DNA from: Gammaproteobacteria bacterium
Lineage (GTDB): Bacteria > Pseudomonadota > Gammaproteobacteria > SZUA-140
Direction of reading: 5' to 3'
Assembly: GCA_026982145.1 (NCBI GenBank)
Contig: JALSHQ010000063.1
Location: 1 to 5,544 of the forward strand
DNA length: 5,544 bases
This document shows positions 1 to 5,544 of this stretch, piece by piece (within the stretch, counting starts at the first letter, position 1; every line of letters begins with the position of its first letter). The notes beneath the pieces are model-generated. The model was not told the DNA's origin. It ran no database searches and worked only from the letters and a program-made list of their open reading frames with translations. Position numbers and translations under genes: made by a program.

Positions 1-1869
1 ATTGACCTGCTCTGATTTGTAATCGACCTTTTTGAGTGGGTTCTTTTCAGAATGATACATCGCCGAGGCGATCGCCAGCGGAGTGGGCAGAAAGGCCTGC
101 ACCTGATCTAGCCTGAAACTATTTTTTTTGAGCCATAGTGCCAGCTGCAACATATCTTCATCGCGGGTGCCGGGGTGCGCCGAGATGAAATAGGGGATCA
201 GGTACTGCTCTTTGCCCGCCTGTTTCGAGTAGCGTTCAAACATCTGTTTGAAGCGCTCATAGGCGCCGATGCCCGGCTTCATCATTTTGCTGAGCGGCGC
301 CTGCTCGGTATGTTCCGGCGCGATCTTGAGATAGCCGCCGACGTGGTGTGTGACCAGCTCTTTGACATATTCCGGTGAGCGGATCGCCAGATCGTAGCGC
401 AGGCCGGAGGCGATAAAGATTTTTTTGATGCCGGGTAGATTGCGTGCGCGCCGATAGAGGTTGATCAGCGGTTTGTGGTCGGTATTCAAATTATTGCAGA
501 CATCAGGGAAAACGCACGATAGCCTGCGGCAGGCCGACTCAATTTTTTCGCTCTTGCATTTGAGGCGATACATATTGGCCGTCGGCCCGCCGAGGTCAGA
601 GATGTTGCCGGTAAAGCCGGGCACCGTATCGCGAATCGTCTCGATTTCACGGATGATCGAATCCTCCGTGCGGCTCTGAATAATGCGCCCCTCATGTTCA
701 GTGATGGAACAGAAGGTGCAGCCGCCAAAGCAGCCGCGCATGATGTTGATTGAGTGGCGAATCATCTCCCATGCCGGCATCTTTGCATCGCGGTATGAGG
801 GGTGAGGCATGCGTGTGTAGGGGAGTTCAAAAACGCGATCAAACTCATCGCTCTCCAGCGGAATCGGCGGCGGGTTAAGCCACACATAACGCTTGCCGTG
901 CTGCTGCATCAATGCCCGCGCATTGCCGGGGTTGGTCTCAAGATGAAAGACGCGTGAGGCGTGTGCGTAGAGCACCTTGTCACTCAGCACCTGGTCAAAG
1001 CTGGGTAGACGCAGCACGGTTTTATTGCGCTCAACCTTTTGCACACGGGGCATGAACTGCACAATTTTATCGCCATTTTCGGTAGTGCCGCCCTCAGTTT
1101 TATTACATGCCGTCTCATGGGCGTAAGGGTCGATGTGGGGTTCGATGCGCCCCGGCTGATCCACATGGGTGGAGTCTTTTACTGACCACCCCGTAGGGGT
1201 CTGCTGCGTCATAAAGGCGGTGCCGCGCACATCCCGGATCTGGTCGATCTTTTCACCACCTGCAAGGCGGTGCATCACCTCGACAAAGGCGCGCTCGGCG
1301 TTGCCGAAGAGCAGCATGTCCGCTTTTGAATCGGGCAGGATTGAGCGCCGTACCTTATCGGACCAGTAGTCGTAATGGGCGATGCGTCGCAGGCTCGCCT
1401 CGATGCCGCCAATGATGATCGGCACCCCTTTGAACGCCTCACGCGCGCGCTGGGCGTAGACGATCACCGCGCGATCCGGGCGCTTATCGGGCGCGCCGTC
1501 TGGAGTGTAGGCATCGTTGCTGCGGGTGCGTCGGTCGGAGGTGTAGCGGTTGACCATCGAATCCATATTGCCGGCGGTAATCCCGAAACAGAGGTTGGGT
1601 CTGCCGAGTGCCTGAAAGGCGCTGGCGTCATGCCAGTCGGGCTGCGCGATGATGCCGACTCGAAACCCTTGCGCCTCCAGTAAGCGGCCGACCAGCGCCA
1701 TGCCGAAACTAGGGTGGTCGATGTAGGCGTCGCCAGTAACAAGAATGATGTCACAACTGTCCCAGCCGAGGTCATCCATCTCCGTGCGTGACATCGGCAG
1801 CAGCGGGGCGCTGCCGAAGCGCTTCGCCCAATAGGGGCGATATGAAAAGAGGTGGGGTGCTTTCTGCAT
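1..1869 (-). CDS. ygiQ: YgiQ family radical SAM protein, C-terminus cut by window edge
   Basis: The reading frame stays open for 623 codons from ATG at 1869 to the window edge; the E. coli protein is 739 residues, so roughly 115 C-terminal residues are missing. The N-terminal YgiQ domain is clear: WDSCDIILVTGDAY near residues 36-49, PNLCFGITAGNMDSM near 91-105 and GGIEASLRR near 154-162. The radical SAM [4Fe-4S] motif CX3CX2C is C380, C384, C387 (plus-strand 709-732), within MRGCFGGCTFC. Further family blocks follow, including ISDLGGPTANMY, GYLKIAPEHTE and YLIPYFISAHPGTRDEDM. The missing end should be the DUF3362 region. The substrate of this family is not known to me; reductive cleavage of SAM is inferred from the motif. 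The start lies 25 bp after argA, has only a weak GAG ribosome site, and has no alternative ATG, GTG or TTG in the gap. The family match is very secure; the function is open. Confidence 0.96.
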   Translation of the reverse strand, partial: MQKAPHLFSYRPYWAKRFGSAPLLPMSRTEMDDLGWDSCDIILVTGDAYIDHPSFGMALVGRLLEAQGFRVGIIAQPDWHDASAFQALGRPNLCFGITAGNMDSMVNRYTSDRRTRSNDAYTPDGAPDKRPDRAVIVYAQRAREAFKGVPIIIGGIEASLRRIAHYDYWSDKVRRSILPDSKADMLLFGNAERAFVEVMHRLAGGEKIDQIRDVRGTAFMTQQTPTGWSVKDSTHVDQPGRIEPHIDPYAHETACNKTEGGTTENGDKIVQFMPRVQKVERNKTVLRLPSFDQVLSDKVLYAHASRVFHLETNPGNARALMQQHGKRYVWLNPPPIPLESDEFDRVFELPYTRMPHPSYRDAKMPAWEMIRHSINIMRGCFGGCTFCSITEHEGRIIQSRTEDSIIREIETIRDTVPGFTGNISDLGGPTANMYRLKCKSEKIESACRRLSCVFPDVCNNLNTDHKPLINLYRRARNLPGIKKIFIASGLRYDLAIRSPEYVKELVTHHVGGYLKIAPEHTEQAPLSKMMKPGIGAYERFKQMFERYSKQAGKEQYLIPYFISAHPGTRDEDMLQLALWLKKNSFRLDQVQAFLPTPLAIASAMYHSEKNPLKKVDYKSEQVN

Positions 1870-1894
1870 GATGACTCGGGTGTCGCGGTCGCGA

Positions 1895-3271
1895 TCAGGT
1901 GGCGATCTGTTTCGATAACACTTTCGAGTTACGTTGACAGTTGTAGAGTTCGCGCCGTTTCACCGGCAGCGACTTGAGTTCACTGTTCACAAAGCCGCGC
2001 TCACGGAACCAGTGGGTCGCGCGCGTGGTCAGGGTAAAGAGCAGTGATAACTGCTGCTCGGTTGCGCTGCGTTCAATCGCATTGAGCAAGCTGTCACCGT
2101 ATCCCATCCCCTGATAATCGGCATGCGCCACGAGGCAGGCGAGCTCCCCCGCTGCTTCATTGCAAAAGGGGTGGAGTGCGGCGCAGGCGATAATCATGCC
2201 GTCACGCTCCACCACAATAAAGTCGCCAATCTCCATTTCGATATTTTCACGGGAGCGCCGCACTAGCAGTCCGGCTGCTTCCTGCGGTTCAATCAACGCC
2301 AGAATGCCGCCGACATCATCGATAGTAGCGCGCCGTATCCCTTCGTACTCATCGGCGGTAATCAGTGTGCCGACACCGTCGCGCGTGAAGAGCTCTTGCA
2401 GCAGTGCGCCGTCGGCGTGGCGATTGATGAGGTGCGCTCTCGGTGCGCCGTGGCGGCACGCCTCTACTGCGGCTTTGAAGGGTTCGACAATCTCAGCGGG
2501 CAGTTTGCGTTTACCGGCGAGCGTCGCCTCCGCTTCGTTAAGTGTGAGCTGGCGCAGCAGTCGTTTTTTGGCATCGAGCAGCCCTTTGCCATCGACGAGG
2601 CAGATCAGTTTATCCGCATTGATTGCCGCGGTTGTCGCCGTCGCCACTTCGAGCGCGGTGAGGTTAAAGATCTCGCCGGTGGGTGAGTAGCCGGTCGGTG
2701 AGAGCAGCACAATCGCACCGTCATTGAGTTGATGATCGATCGCCTCGCGGTCGATGCGCCGCACCTCGCCGGTGTGTTGATGGTCGACACCCTCACGAAT
2801 GCCGAGAGGGCGAGCAGTGACAAAATTACCTGAGGCGACCCGGATGCGTGCACCCGCCATGGGCGAGTTAGCCAGCCCCATCGAGAGCAGCGCTTCGATC
2901 TCAAGGCGCACCGTGCCACTCGCCTCTTTGACACAGGCGAGTGCGATATCATCGGTGATGCGCAGGCCGCTCACATATTTGAATTTGCTTTTGCGCGCCT
3001 TGAGGCGCTGCTCGATCTGTGGGCGTGCTCCGTGAACCAGCACCAGCCGAATGCCGAGGCTGTTGAGTAGCGCAATATCATGCGTTAAAGCGGCGAACTG
3101 CTCATCGGCTACCACCTCGCCGCCAAACACGATGACAAAGGTGCGGCCACGAAAGGCGTTGATGTACGGTGCCGACTGACGGAAACCGTCGACGAACTGT
3201 TGCATCTCCTGTTTGTTGGGCGCTTTGTCTGGCACGCGGTGCTCCACTGTTCTTGTCTTGTTTGATCTCAT
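1895..3271 (-). CDS. argA: N-acetylglutamate synthase (amino-acid N-acetyltransferase)
   Basis: This enzyme transfers acetyl from acetyl-CoA to glutamate, the first and normally arginine-inhibited step of cytoplasmic arginine synthesis. The protein is 458 residues against 443 in E. coli. An amino-acid-kinase-like domain spans about 30-305, with TFVIVFGGE (44-52), GIRLVLVHGARPQIE (73-87), GLRITDD (102-108) and a lysine- and arginine-rich stretch after 230. A GNAT acetyltransferase domain fills about 310-455, starting IRRATIDDVGGIL and containing LVRRSRENIEMEI, the acetyl-CoA loop QGMGYG (387-392) and THWFRERGF (419-427). That loop is more canonical than the degenerate one in E. coli ArgA. The two-domain order identifies classical ArgA rather than ArgB kinase. 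The start is uncertain: the ATG has no well-spaced Shine-Dalgarno, while GTG at codon 13 (3233-3235) has GGAG six bases upstream. Homology begins near residue 25, so either start gives a working protein. It lies between ttcA and ygiQ. No ArgR box was recognised. Confidence 0.96.
   Translation of the reverse strand: MRSNKTRTVEHRVPDKAPNKQEMQQFVDGFRQSAPYINAFRGRTFVIVFGGEVVADEQFAALTHDIALLNSLGIRLVLVHGARPQIEQRLKARKSKFKYVSGLRITDDIALACVKEASGTVRLEIEALLSMGLANSPMAGARIRVASGNFVTARPLGIREGVDHQHTGEVRRIDREAIDHQLNDGAIVLLSPTGYSPTGEIFNLTALEVATATTAAINADKLICLVDGKGLLDAKKRLLRQLTLNEAEATLAGKRKLPAEIVEPFKAAVEACRHGAPRAHLINRHADGALLQELFTRDGVGTLITADEYEGIRRATIDDVGGILALIEPQEAAGLLVRRSRENIEMEIGDFIVVERDGMIIACAALHPFCNEAAGELACLVAHADYQGMGYGDSLLNAIERSATEQQLSLLFTLTTRATHWFRERGFVNSELKSLPVKRRELYNCQRNSKVLSKQIAT
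3233..3245 (-). promoter_or_regulatory. Alternative argA start: GGAG plus GTG
   Basis: On the minus strand GGAG (3242-3245) is followed by six bases and then an in-frame GTG (3233-3235), codon 13 of the long argA frame. Starting here gives 446 residues, close to the 443 of E. coli ArgA, and removes only an unconserved basic segment. This is at least as good a candidate as the ATG at 3271. Confidence 0.45.
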
Positions 3272-3279
3272 GTCGCCAT
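3268..3279 (-). other. Three-codon reading frame overlapping the argA start
   Basis: The minus strand reads ATG GCG ACA TGA (Met-Ala-Thr-stop), and its stop shares bases with the argA ATG in an ATGA overlap. AGGGAG (3288-3293) is 8 bases before this small ATG, a good spacing, but 16 bases before the argA ATG. It may be a coupling minigene that delivers ribosomes to argA, or chance if argA really starts at GTG 3233-3235. Confidence 0.3.
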
Positions 3280-3323
3280 TCGGGCCGCTCCCTAAAGGAG
3301 GTTCCTCGGTCGCGCTGGAATGG
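3276..3323 (-). promoter_or_regulatory. Possible long hairpin in the argA leader
   Basis: On the minus strand CCATTC (plus 3318-3323) is perfectly complementary to GAATGG (plus 3276-3281) across 36 bases. Inside, GACCG and CGGCC pair with one mismatch, and CTCC can pair with the GGAG of AGGGAG. If transcribed, the fold would include the leader Shine-Dalgarno (3288-3293) and sit just before the argA ATG. A role in limiting argA translation is inference; thermodynamic stability was not computed. Confidence 0.35.
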
Positions 3324-3371
3324 AGGGTTAAAAGTGTTTCTGGTGTTGTAAAACCTCAAGAAGAGCTGATT

Positions 3372-4205
3372 TTACCCGACTTGTTGTTGTGGCGCAGCTT
3401 CTTCATCAACGGCTGCGCAAGGATCGTCCCGCACCATCTGGGACTCAAGGTTAACAAAATCCTGATGGCGGCTATCCAGCATCTGGCTGAGCTGCACATT
3501 GCCCAGCGCATTGAGCAGATTGCTCGGCACATTGGGGTTGTCGGCCGCAAGGTCGCTAATCAACTGCTTTACTTTGGCGCGCGTCATGTTTTCTTGCGAG
3601 CCGCAGAGGTTACAGGGGATGATCGGGAACTGCTGCGCCTCAGCATAAGCCGCGATGTCTTGCTCCTGACAGAAGGCCAGCGGACGGATCACGATATGGC
3701 GCTTGCTGTCAGTGAGTAGCTTGGGTGGCATCGAGCGGGTCTCGCCGCTGTAGAGCATCGACATCAAGGTGCTTTCGATCAGGTCGTCACGGTGGTGGCC
3801 GAGGGCAATTTTGTTGAAGCCGTTATCGCCCGCATAACGGTAGATATTGCCACGACGCAGGCGCGAGCACATCGAACAGTAGGTTTTACCCGCCTGTACT
3901 TTGTCGATGACGATGGAGTAGGTGTCTTGTGTATCCACAAAATGGGGAATCTGTTTTTCCGCCAGCCATGCGCGCAGTGCGCTATCGTCCCATCCCGGCT
4001 GTGACTGGTCGAGCGTATATGAAAACAGCTCAAACTTATTATGCGAGCGGATGCGTAGTTTGTTGAGTAGCGTTAACAGCGTGAACGAGTCCTTGCCACC
4101 AGAGAGGCAGATCATCACGCGGTCACCGCGCTGGATCATGTTGTAATCGGAGATCGCCTTGCCGATGTAGTGCAGCAGCTTTTTTTCTATTTTGGATTTA
4201 GGCAT
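3372..4205 (-). CDS. ttcA: tRNA 2-thiocytidine(32) synthetase TtcA
   Basis: TtcA activates cytidine 32 of certain tRNAs with ATP and replaces its 2-oxygen with sulfur, using a [4Fe-4S] cluster. The 277-residue protein has the PP-loop ATP site SGGKDS at 35-40, CSMCSRLRRG with C110 and C113, GHHRDD at 136-141, MPPKLL at 159-164, and PCNLCGSQ with C198 and C201. C110, C113 and C201 have the same spacing as the three cluster-binding cysteines of E. coli TtcA (122, 125 and 213, from memory). It is shorter than E. coli TtcA (311) at both ends, mainly in the unconserved C-terminal tail, and all catalytic blocks are present. The ATG is the first possible start after an in-frame TAG at 4251-4253. No Shine-Dalgarno-like sequence precedes it, which suggests weak initiation or a very short leader. 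It is the first gene of the minus-strand set and diverges from ilvD. TtcA is distinguished from the related TilS by the paired CxxC motifs. Confidence 0.97.
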   Translation of the reverse strand: MPKSKIEKKLLHYIGKAISDYNMIQRGDRVMICLSGGKDSFTLLTLLNKLRIRSHNKFELFSYTLDQSQPGWDDSALRAWLAEKQIPHFVDTQDTYSIVIDKVQAGKTYCSMCSRLRRGNIYRYAGDNGFNKIALGHHRDDLIESTLMSMLYSGETRSMPPKLLTDSKRHIVIRPLAFCQEQDIAAYAEAQQFPIIPCNLCGSQENMTRAKVKQLISDLAADNPNVPSNLLNALGNVQLSQMLDSRHQDFVNLESQMVRDDPCAAVDEEAAPQQQVG

Positions 4206-4229
4206 GGTAAATGAGAGCGTTATTTTGGC

Positions 4230-4251
4230 GCGTAAATGTGGGATTTTACGC
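4230..4251. repeat. Perfect 7-bp inverted repeat upstream of ttcA
   Basis: The arms are GCGTAAA (4230-4236) and TTTACGC (4245-4251), separated by 8 bases. The element ends 24 bases before the ttcA ATG and overlaps the only -10-like hexamer (TAAAAT, minus strand 4243-4248). It could be the binding site of a dimeric repressor or a small stem-loop in the ttcA leader. It matches no operator consensus I can name, so the role is inference; the symmetry itself is directly visible. Confidence 0.6.
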
Positions 4252-4254
4252 TAT

Positions 4255-4289
4255 TTCCCCTACTTGGTGTTCCCTCTGGAAAACTTCCC
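4255..4289. repeat. Three TTCCC words at 15-bp steps
   Basis: TTCCC begins at 4255, 4270 and 4285, so the spacing is exactly 15 bp twice. Read along the ttcA transcript direction the word is GGGAA. The intervening bases are not conserved. This may be a small direct-repeat binding array or chance in a C- and T-rich stretch; the core is only five bases long. Confidence 0.4.
4278..4288. repeat. Small palindrome GGAA-N3-TTCC
   Basis: GGAA (4278-4281) and TTCC (4285-4288) form a symmetrical site around three bases; its right half overlaps the third TTCCC word. The arms are only four bases, so this is weak evidence for a binding site. Confidence 0.3.
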
Positions 4290-4290
4290 T

Positions 4291-4301
4291 TCAATGATTG
4301 A
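4291..4301. repeat. Perfect 11-bp palindrome TCAATGATTGA
   Basis: Arms TCAAT and ATTGA flank one central G. It lies about midway between the two divergent genes, directly beside the TTCCC array. Such a compact site could bind a dimeric regulator, but I recognise no matching consensus. It is too compact for an RNA hairpin. Confidence 0.35.
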
Positions 4302-4319
4302 TTCACCCCAGCTCAGCGC

Positions 4320-4339
4320 ACCCCCCAGGTCAAGGGGGT
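4320..4339 (+). other. C5/G5 hairpin in presumed ilvD leader
   Basis: A followed by five C (4320-4325) pairs with five G followed by T (4334-4339) around an 8-base loop, giving a 6-bp GC-rich stem. No T-run follows, so it is not an intrinsic terminator. It lies 85 bases before the ilvD ATG and would be in the leader RNA only if transcription starts upstream of it. Confidence 0.4.
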
Positions 4340-4413
4340 ATTACATAGTGGTGCTTTCATCGCGCCAATCTCTCAAACCTGCTATCTTTAGCTCCTTTTC
4401 AGCAAGAGAATTT

Positions 4414-4418
4414 AGGGG
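4414..4418 (+). promoter_or_regulatory. Ribosome binding site of ilvD
   Basis: AGGGG lies six bases before the ATG at 4425, a normal spacing for a Shine-Dalgarno sequence, and supports that start together with the family-typical N-terminus beginning at this codon. Confidence 0.65.
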
Positions 4419-4424
4419 TTTTCC

Positions 4425-5544
4425 ATGCCAGACTATCGCTCCAAAACTTCCACCCACGGCCGCAACATGGCCGGTGCTCGCTCGCTGTGGCGCGCCACCG
4501 GCATGAAAGATGAGGACTTTGGCAAACCGATCATCGCGGTCGCCAACTCTTTTACTCAATTTGTGCCAGGGCATGTTCACCTCAAAGATATGGGGCAACT
4601 GGTGGCGCGCGAGATTGAGGCGGCGGGTGGCGTGGCGAAAGAGTTTAATACGATTGCGATTGATGACGGCATCGCAATGGGACACGACGGTATGCTCTAT
4701 TCGCTGCCGTCACGCGAGCTGATCTCGGATTCGGTTGAGTATATGGTCAATGCCCATTGTGCCGATGCGCTGGTCTGCATCTCCAACTGCGACAAGATCA
4801 CGCCGGGGATGTTGAACGCCGCGCTGCGGCTGAACATTCCGGTGGTGTTTGTTTCGGGTGGGCCGATGGAGTCAGGCAAGGCGGTGATTCAGGGTAAGGT
4901 GGTGCATCTTGACCTAGTGGATGCGATGGTCTCGGCAGCGGATGCCAGCGTGAGTGATGAAGATGTGGCGATAATGGAGCGTTCGGCGTGCCCAACGTGT
5001 GGCTCCTGCTCGGGTATGTTTACTGCGAATTCGATGAACTGCCTCACTGAAGCGCTGGGATTATCGCTGCCCGGCAATGGCTCGATGCTGGCGACTCACG
5101 CCGACAGAAAGGCGCTTTTTTTGAGTGCCGGCAGGCTGATAGTGAGTCTTGCCAAACGTTATTACGAGCAGGATGATGAAACCGTCTTGCCGCGTAGCAT
5201 CGCGAGTAAAGCGGCGTTTGAAAATGCGATGTGCCTCGATATTGCGATGGGCGGTTCGACCAACACTATCCTGCATCTGCTAGCCGCCGCACAGGAGTCG
5301 GGGGTTGATTTTACCGTGGACGATATTGACCGCCTCTCACGCAAAGTGCCGCAGCTCTGCAAAGTGGCGCCGAGCACGCAGCTTTATCATATGGAAGATG
5401 TTCACCGCGCTGGCGGGGTGATGGGGATTCTTGCCGAGCTGAATCGTGGCGGTCTGCTGAATAGCGATGCAGGCATGATACACGCGCCGACACTGGGGGA
5501 CGCGCTAGAAAAATGGGATGTGGTTAGCTCCGATGCGCCGCAGC
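4425..5544 (+). CDS. ilvD: Dihydroxy-acid dehydratase, C-terminus cut by window edge
   Basis: IlvD dehydrates 2,3-dihydroxy-isovalerate and 2,3-dihydroxy-3-methylvalerate to the 2-keto acids that lead to valine, isoleucine and leucine. 373 codons are visible; E. coli IlvD has 616, so about 60% of the gene is present. The N-terminus THGRNMAGARSLWRATGM (10-27) fits the E. coli type closely. Next come NSFTQFVPGH (41-50), DDGIAMGH (80-87), SNCDKITPGM (120-129), GGPMESGK (145-152), CPTCGSCSGMF (189-199) and AMGGSTNT. C122 and C195 align with conserved cluster cysteines of the IlvD/Edd family, and D81, D123 and K124 with the metal site. The extra N-terminal cysteine of the PCN type, seen in [2Fe-2S] members, is absent (VPGH at 47-50), as in the E. 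coli [4Fe-4S] enzyme. AGGGG sits six bases before the ATG. Edd (phosphogluconate dehydratase) is excluded by the closeness to IlvD. No ilv attenuator leader peptide was found upstream. Confidence 0.97.
   Translation, partial: MPDYRSKTSTHGRNMAGARSLWRATGMKDEDFGKPIIAVANSFTQFVPGHVHLKDMGQLVAREIEAAGGVAKEFNTIAIDDGIAMGHDGMLYSLPSRELISDSVEYMVNAHCADALVCISNCDKITPGMLNAALRLNIPVVFVSGGPMESGKAVIQGKVVHLDLVDAMVSAADASVSDEDVAIMERSACPTCGSCSGMFTANSMNCLTEALGLSLPGNGSMLATHADRKALFLSAGRLIVSLAKRYYEQDDETVLPRSIASKAAFENAMCLDIAMGGSTNTILHLLAAAQESGVDFTVDDIDRLSRKVPQLCKVAPSTQLYHMEDVHRAGGVMGILAELNRGGLLNSDAGMIHAPTLGDALEKWDVVSSDAPQ

Larger units (their letters stand above)
4206..4424. promoter_or_regulatory. Divergent ttcA-ilvD intergenic region
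   Basis: These 219 bases separate two divergent start codons and should hold both promoters, but I find no good sigma-70 pair for either gene. For ttcA, TAAAAT on the minus strand (4243-4248) is one mismatch from a -10 box but has no -35 at normal spacing. For ilvD, TATCTT (4383-4388) is a weak -10, also without a -35. The region is AT-richer than the flanking genes near ttcA and carries several short symmetrical elements listed separately. There is no open reading frame of note. Confidence 0.75.

Noticed and set aside
1375..1775. Overlapping open frames of about 100 codons on both strands
   Set aside because: Both lie inside the ygiQ frame, which has strong family similarity throughout.
2160..2690. 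Open frame of 176 codons on the plus strand
   Set aside because: It lies wholly antisense to the conserved body of argA, and its serine- and arginine-rich composition is typical of a shadow frame.
3294..3301. Perfect Shine-Dalgarno AAAGGAGG on the plus strand, which is an anti-Shine-Dalgarno-like CCTCCTTT in the argA leader
   Set aside because: The next plus-strand ATG is too far away and stops after three codons; on the minus strand it can pair with nearby GGAG only through a short stem, already covered by the leader hairpin entry.
3372..3440. Possible truncation of TtcA at the C-terminus
   Set aside because: The shorter length falls in the variable tail; all ATP and cluster motifs are intact and the stop is followed by ordinary intergenic sequence.
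3213..3719. Open frame of 168 codons on the plus strand spanning the argA-ttcA gap
   Set aside because: It is antisense to both genes, has no recognisable domain, and its codons mirror ttcA and argA.
4291..4305. ArgR-box-like TGAAT...ATTGA on the minus strand
   Set aside because: The spacer is five rather than four bases, one arm mismatches the ATTCA consensus, and it lies far from argA.
4320..4339. Intrinsic terminator or ilv attenuator before ilvD
   Set aside because: No T-run follows the stem, and no upstream peptide rich in Leu, Val or Ile codons is present.
4341..4685. Minus-strand frame of 114 codons across the ilvD start
   Set aside because: Antisense to the highly conserved IlvD N-terminus; no family features.

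Overview
The window looks like an ordinary chromosomal stretch from a gammaproteobacterium outside the enteric group (inference). It holds four conserved housekeeping genes, each close in sequence to its Escherichia coli counterpart as I remember it. Gene spacing is tight and base composition is moderately GC-rich. Genus cannot be fixed from these genes. I see no insertion sequence, phage gene, CRISPR array, rRNA or tRNA, and I do not see a new biological system.

Layout: three genes lie on the minus strand in the order ttcA, argA, ygiQ, transcribed right to left. ttcA (3372-4205) encodes the tRNA C32 2-thiolation enzyme. argA (1895-3271) encodes N-acetylglutamate synthase, the first step of arginine synthesis. 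ygiQ (1-1869, running off the left edge) encodes a radical SAM protein of unknown substrate. The ttcA-argA gap is 97 to 100 bp and has no clear intrinsic terminator. The argA-ygiQ gap is 25 bp, so these two are probably co-transcribed. On the plus strand ilvD (4425-5544, running off the right edge) encodes dihydroxy-acid dehydratase of valine, isoleucine and leucine synthesis.

The 219 bp between the ttcA and ilvD start codons is the only sizeable non-coding stretch and must hold both promoters. It contains a perfect 7-bp inverted repeat just upstream of ttcA, three TTCCC words at exactly 15-bp steps, two small palindromes and a C5/G5 hairpin in the presumed ilvD leader. None matches an operator I recognise. 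The argA leader carries a possible hairpin and an unusual start region: the best Shine-Dalgarno sequence serves a three-codon reading frame that overlaps the argA ATG.

The genes do not form one pathway. Three of the four products (TtcA, YgiQ, IlvD) belong to families with iron-sulfur clusters, and two (ArgA, IlvD) make amino acids. Any shared logic beyond that is inference.
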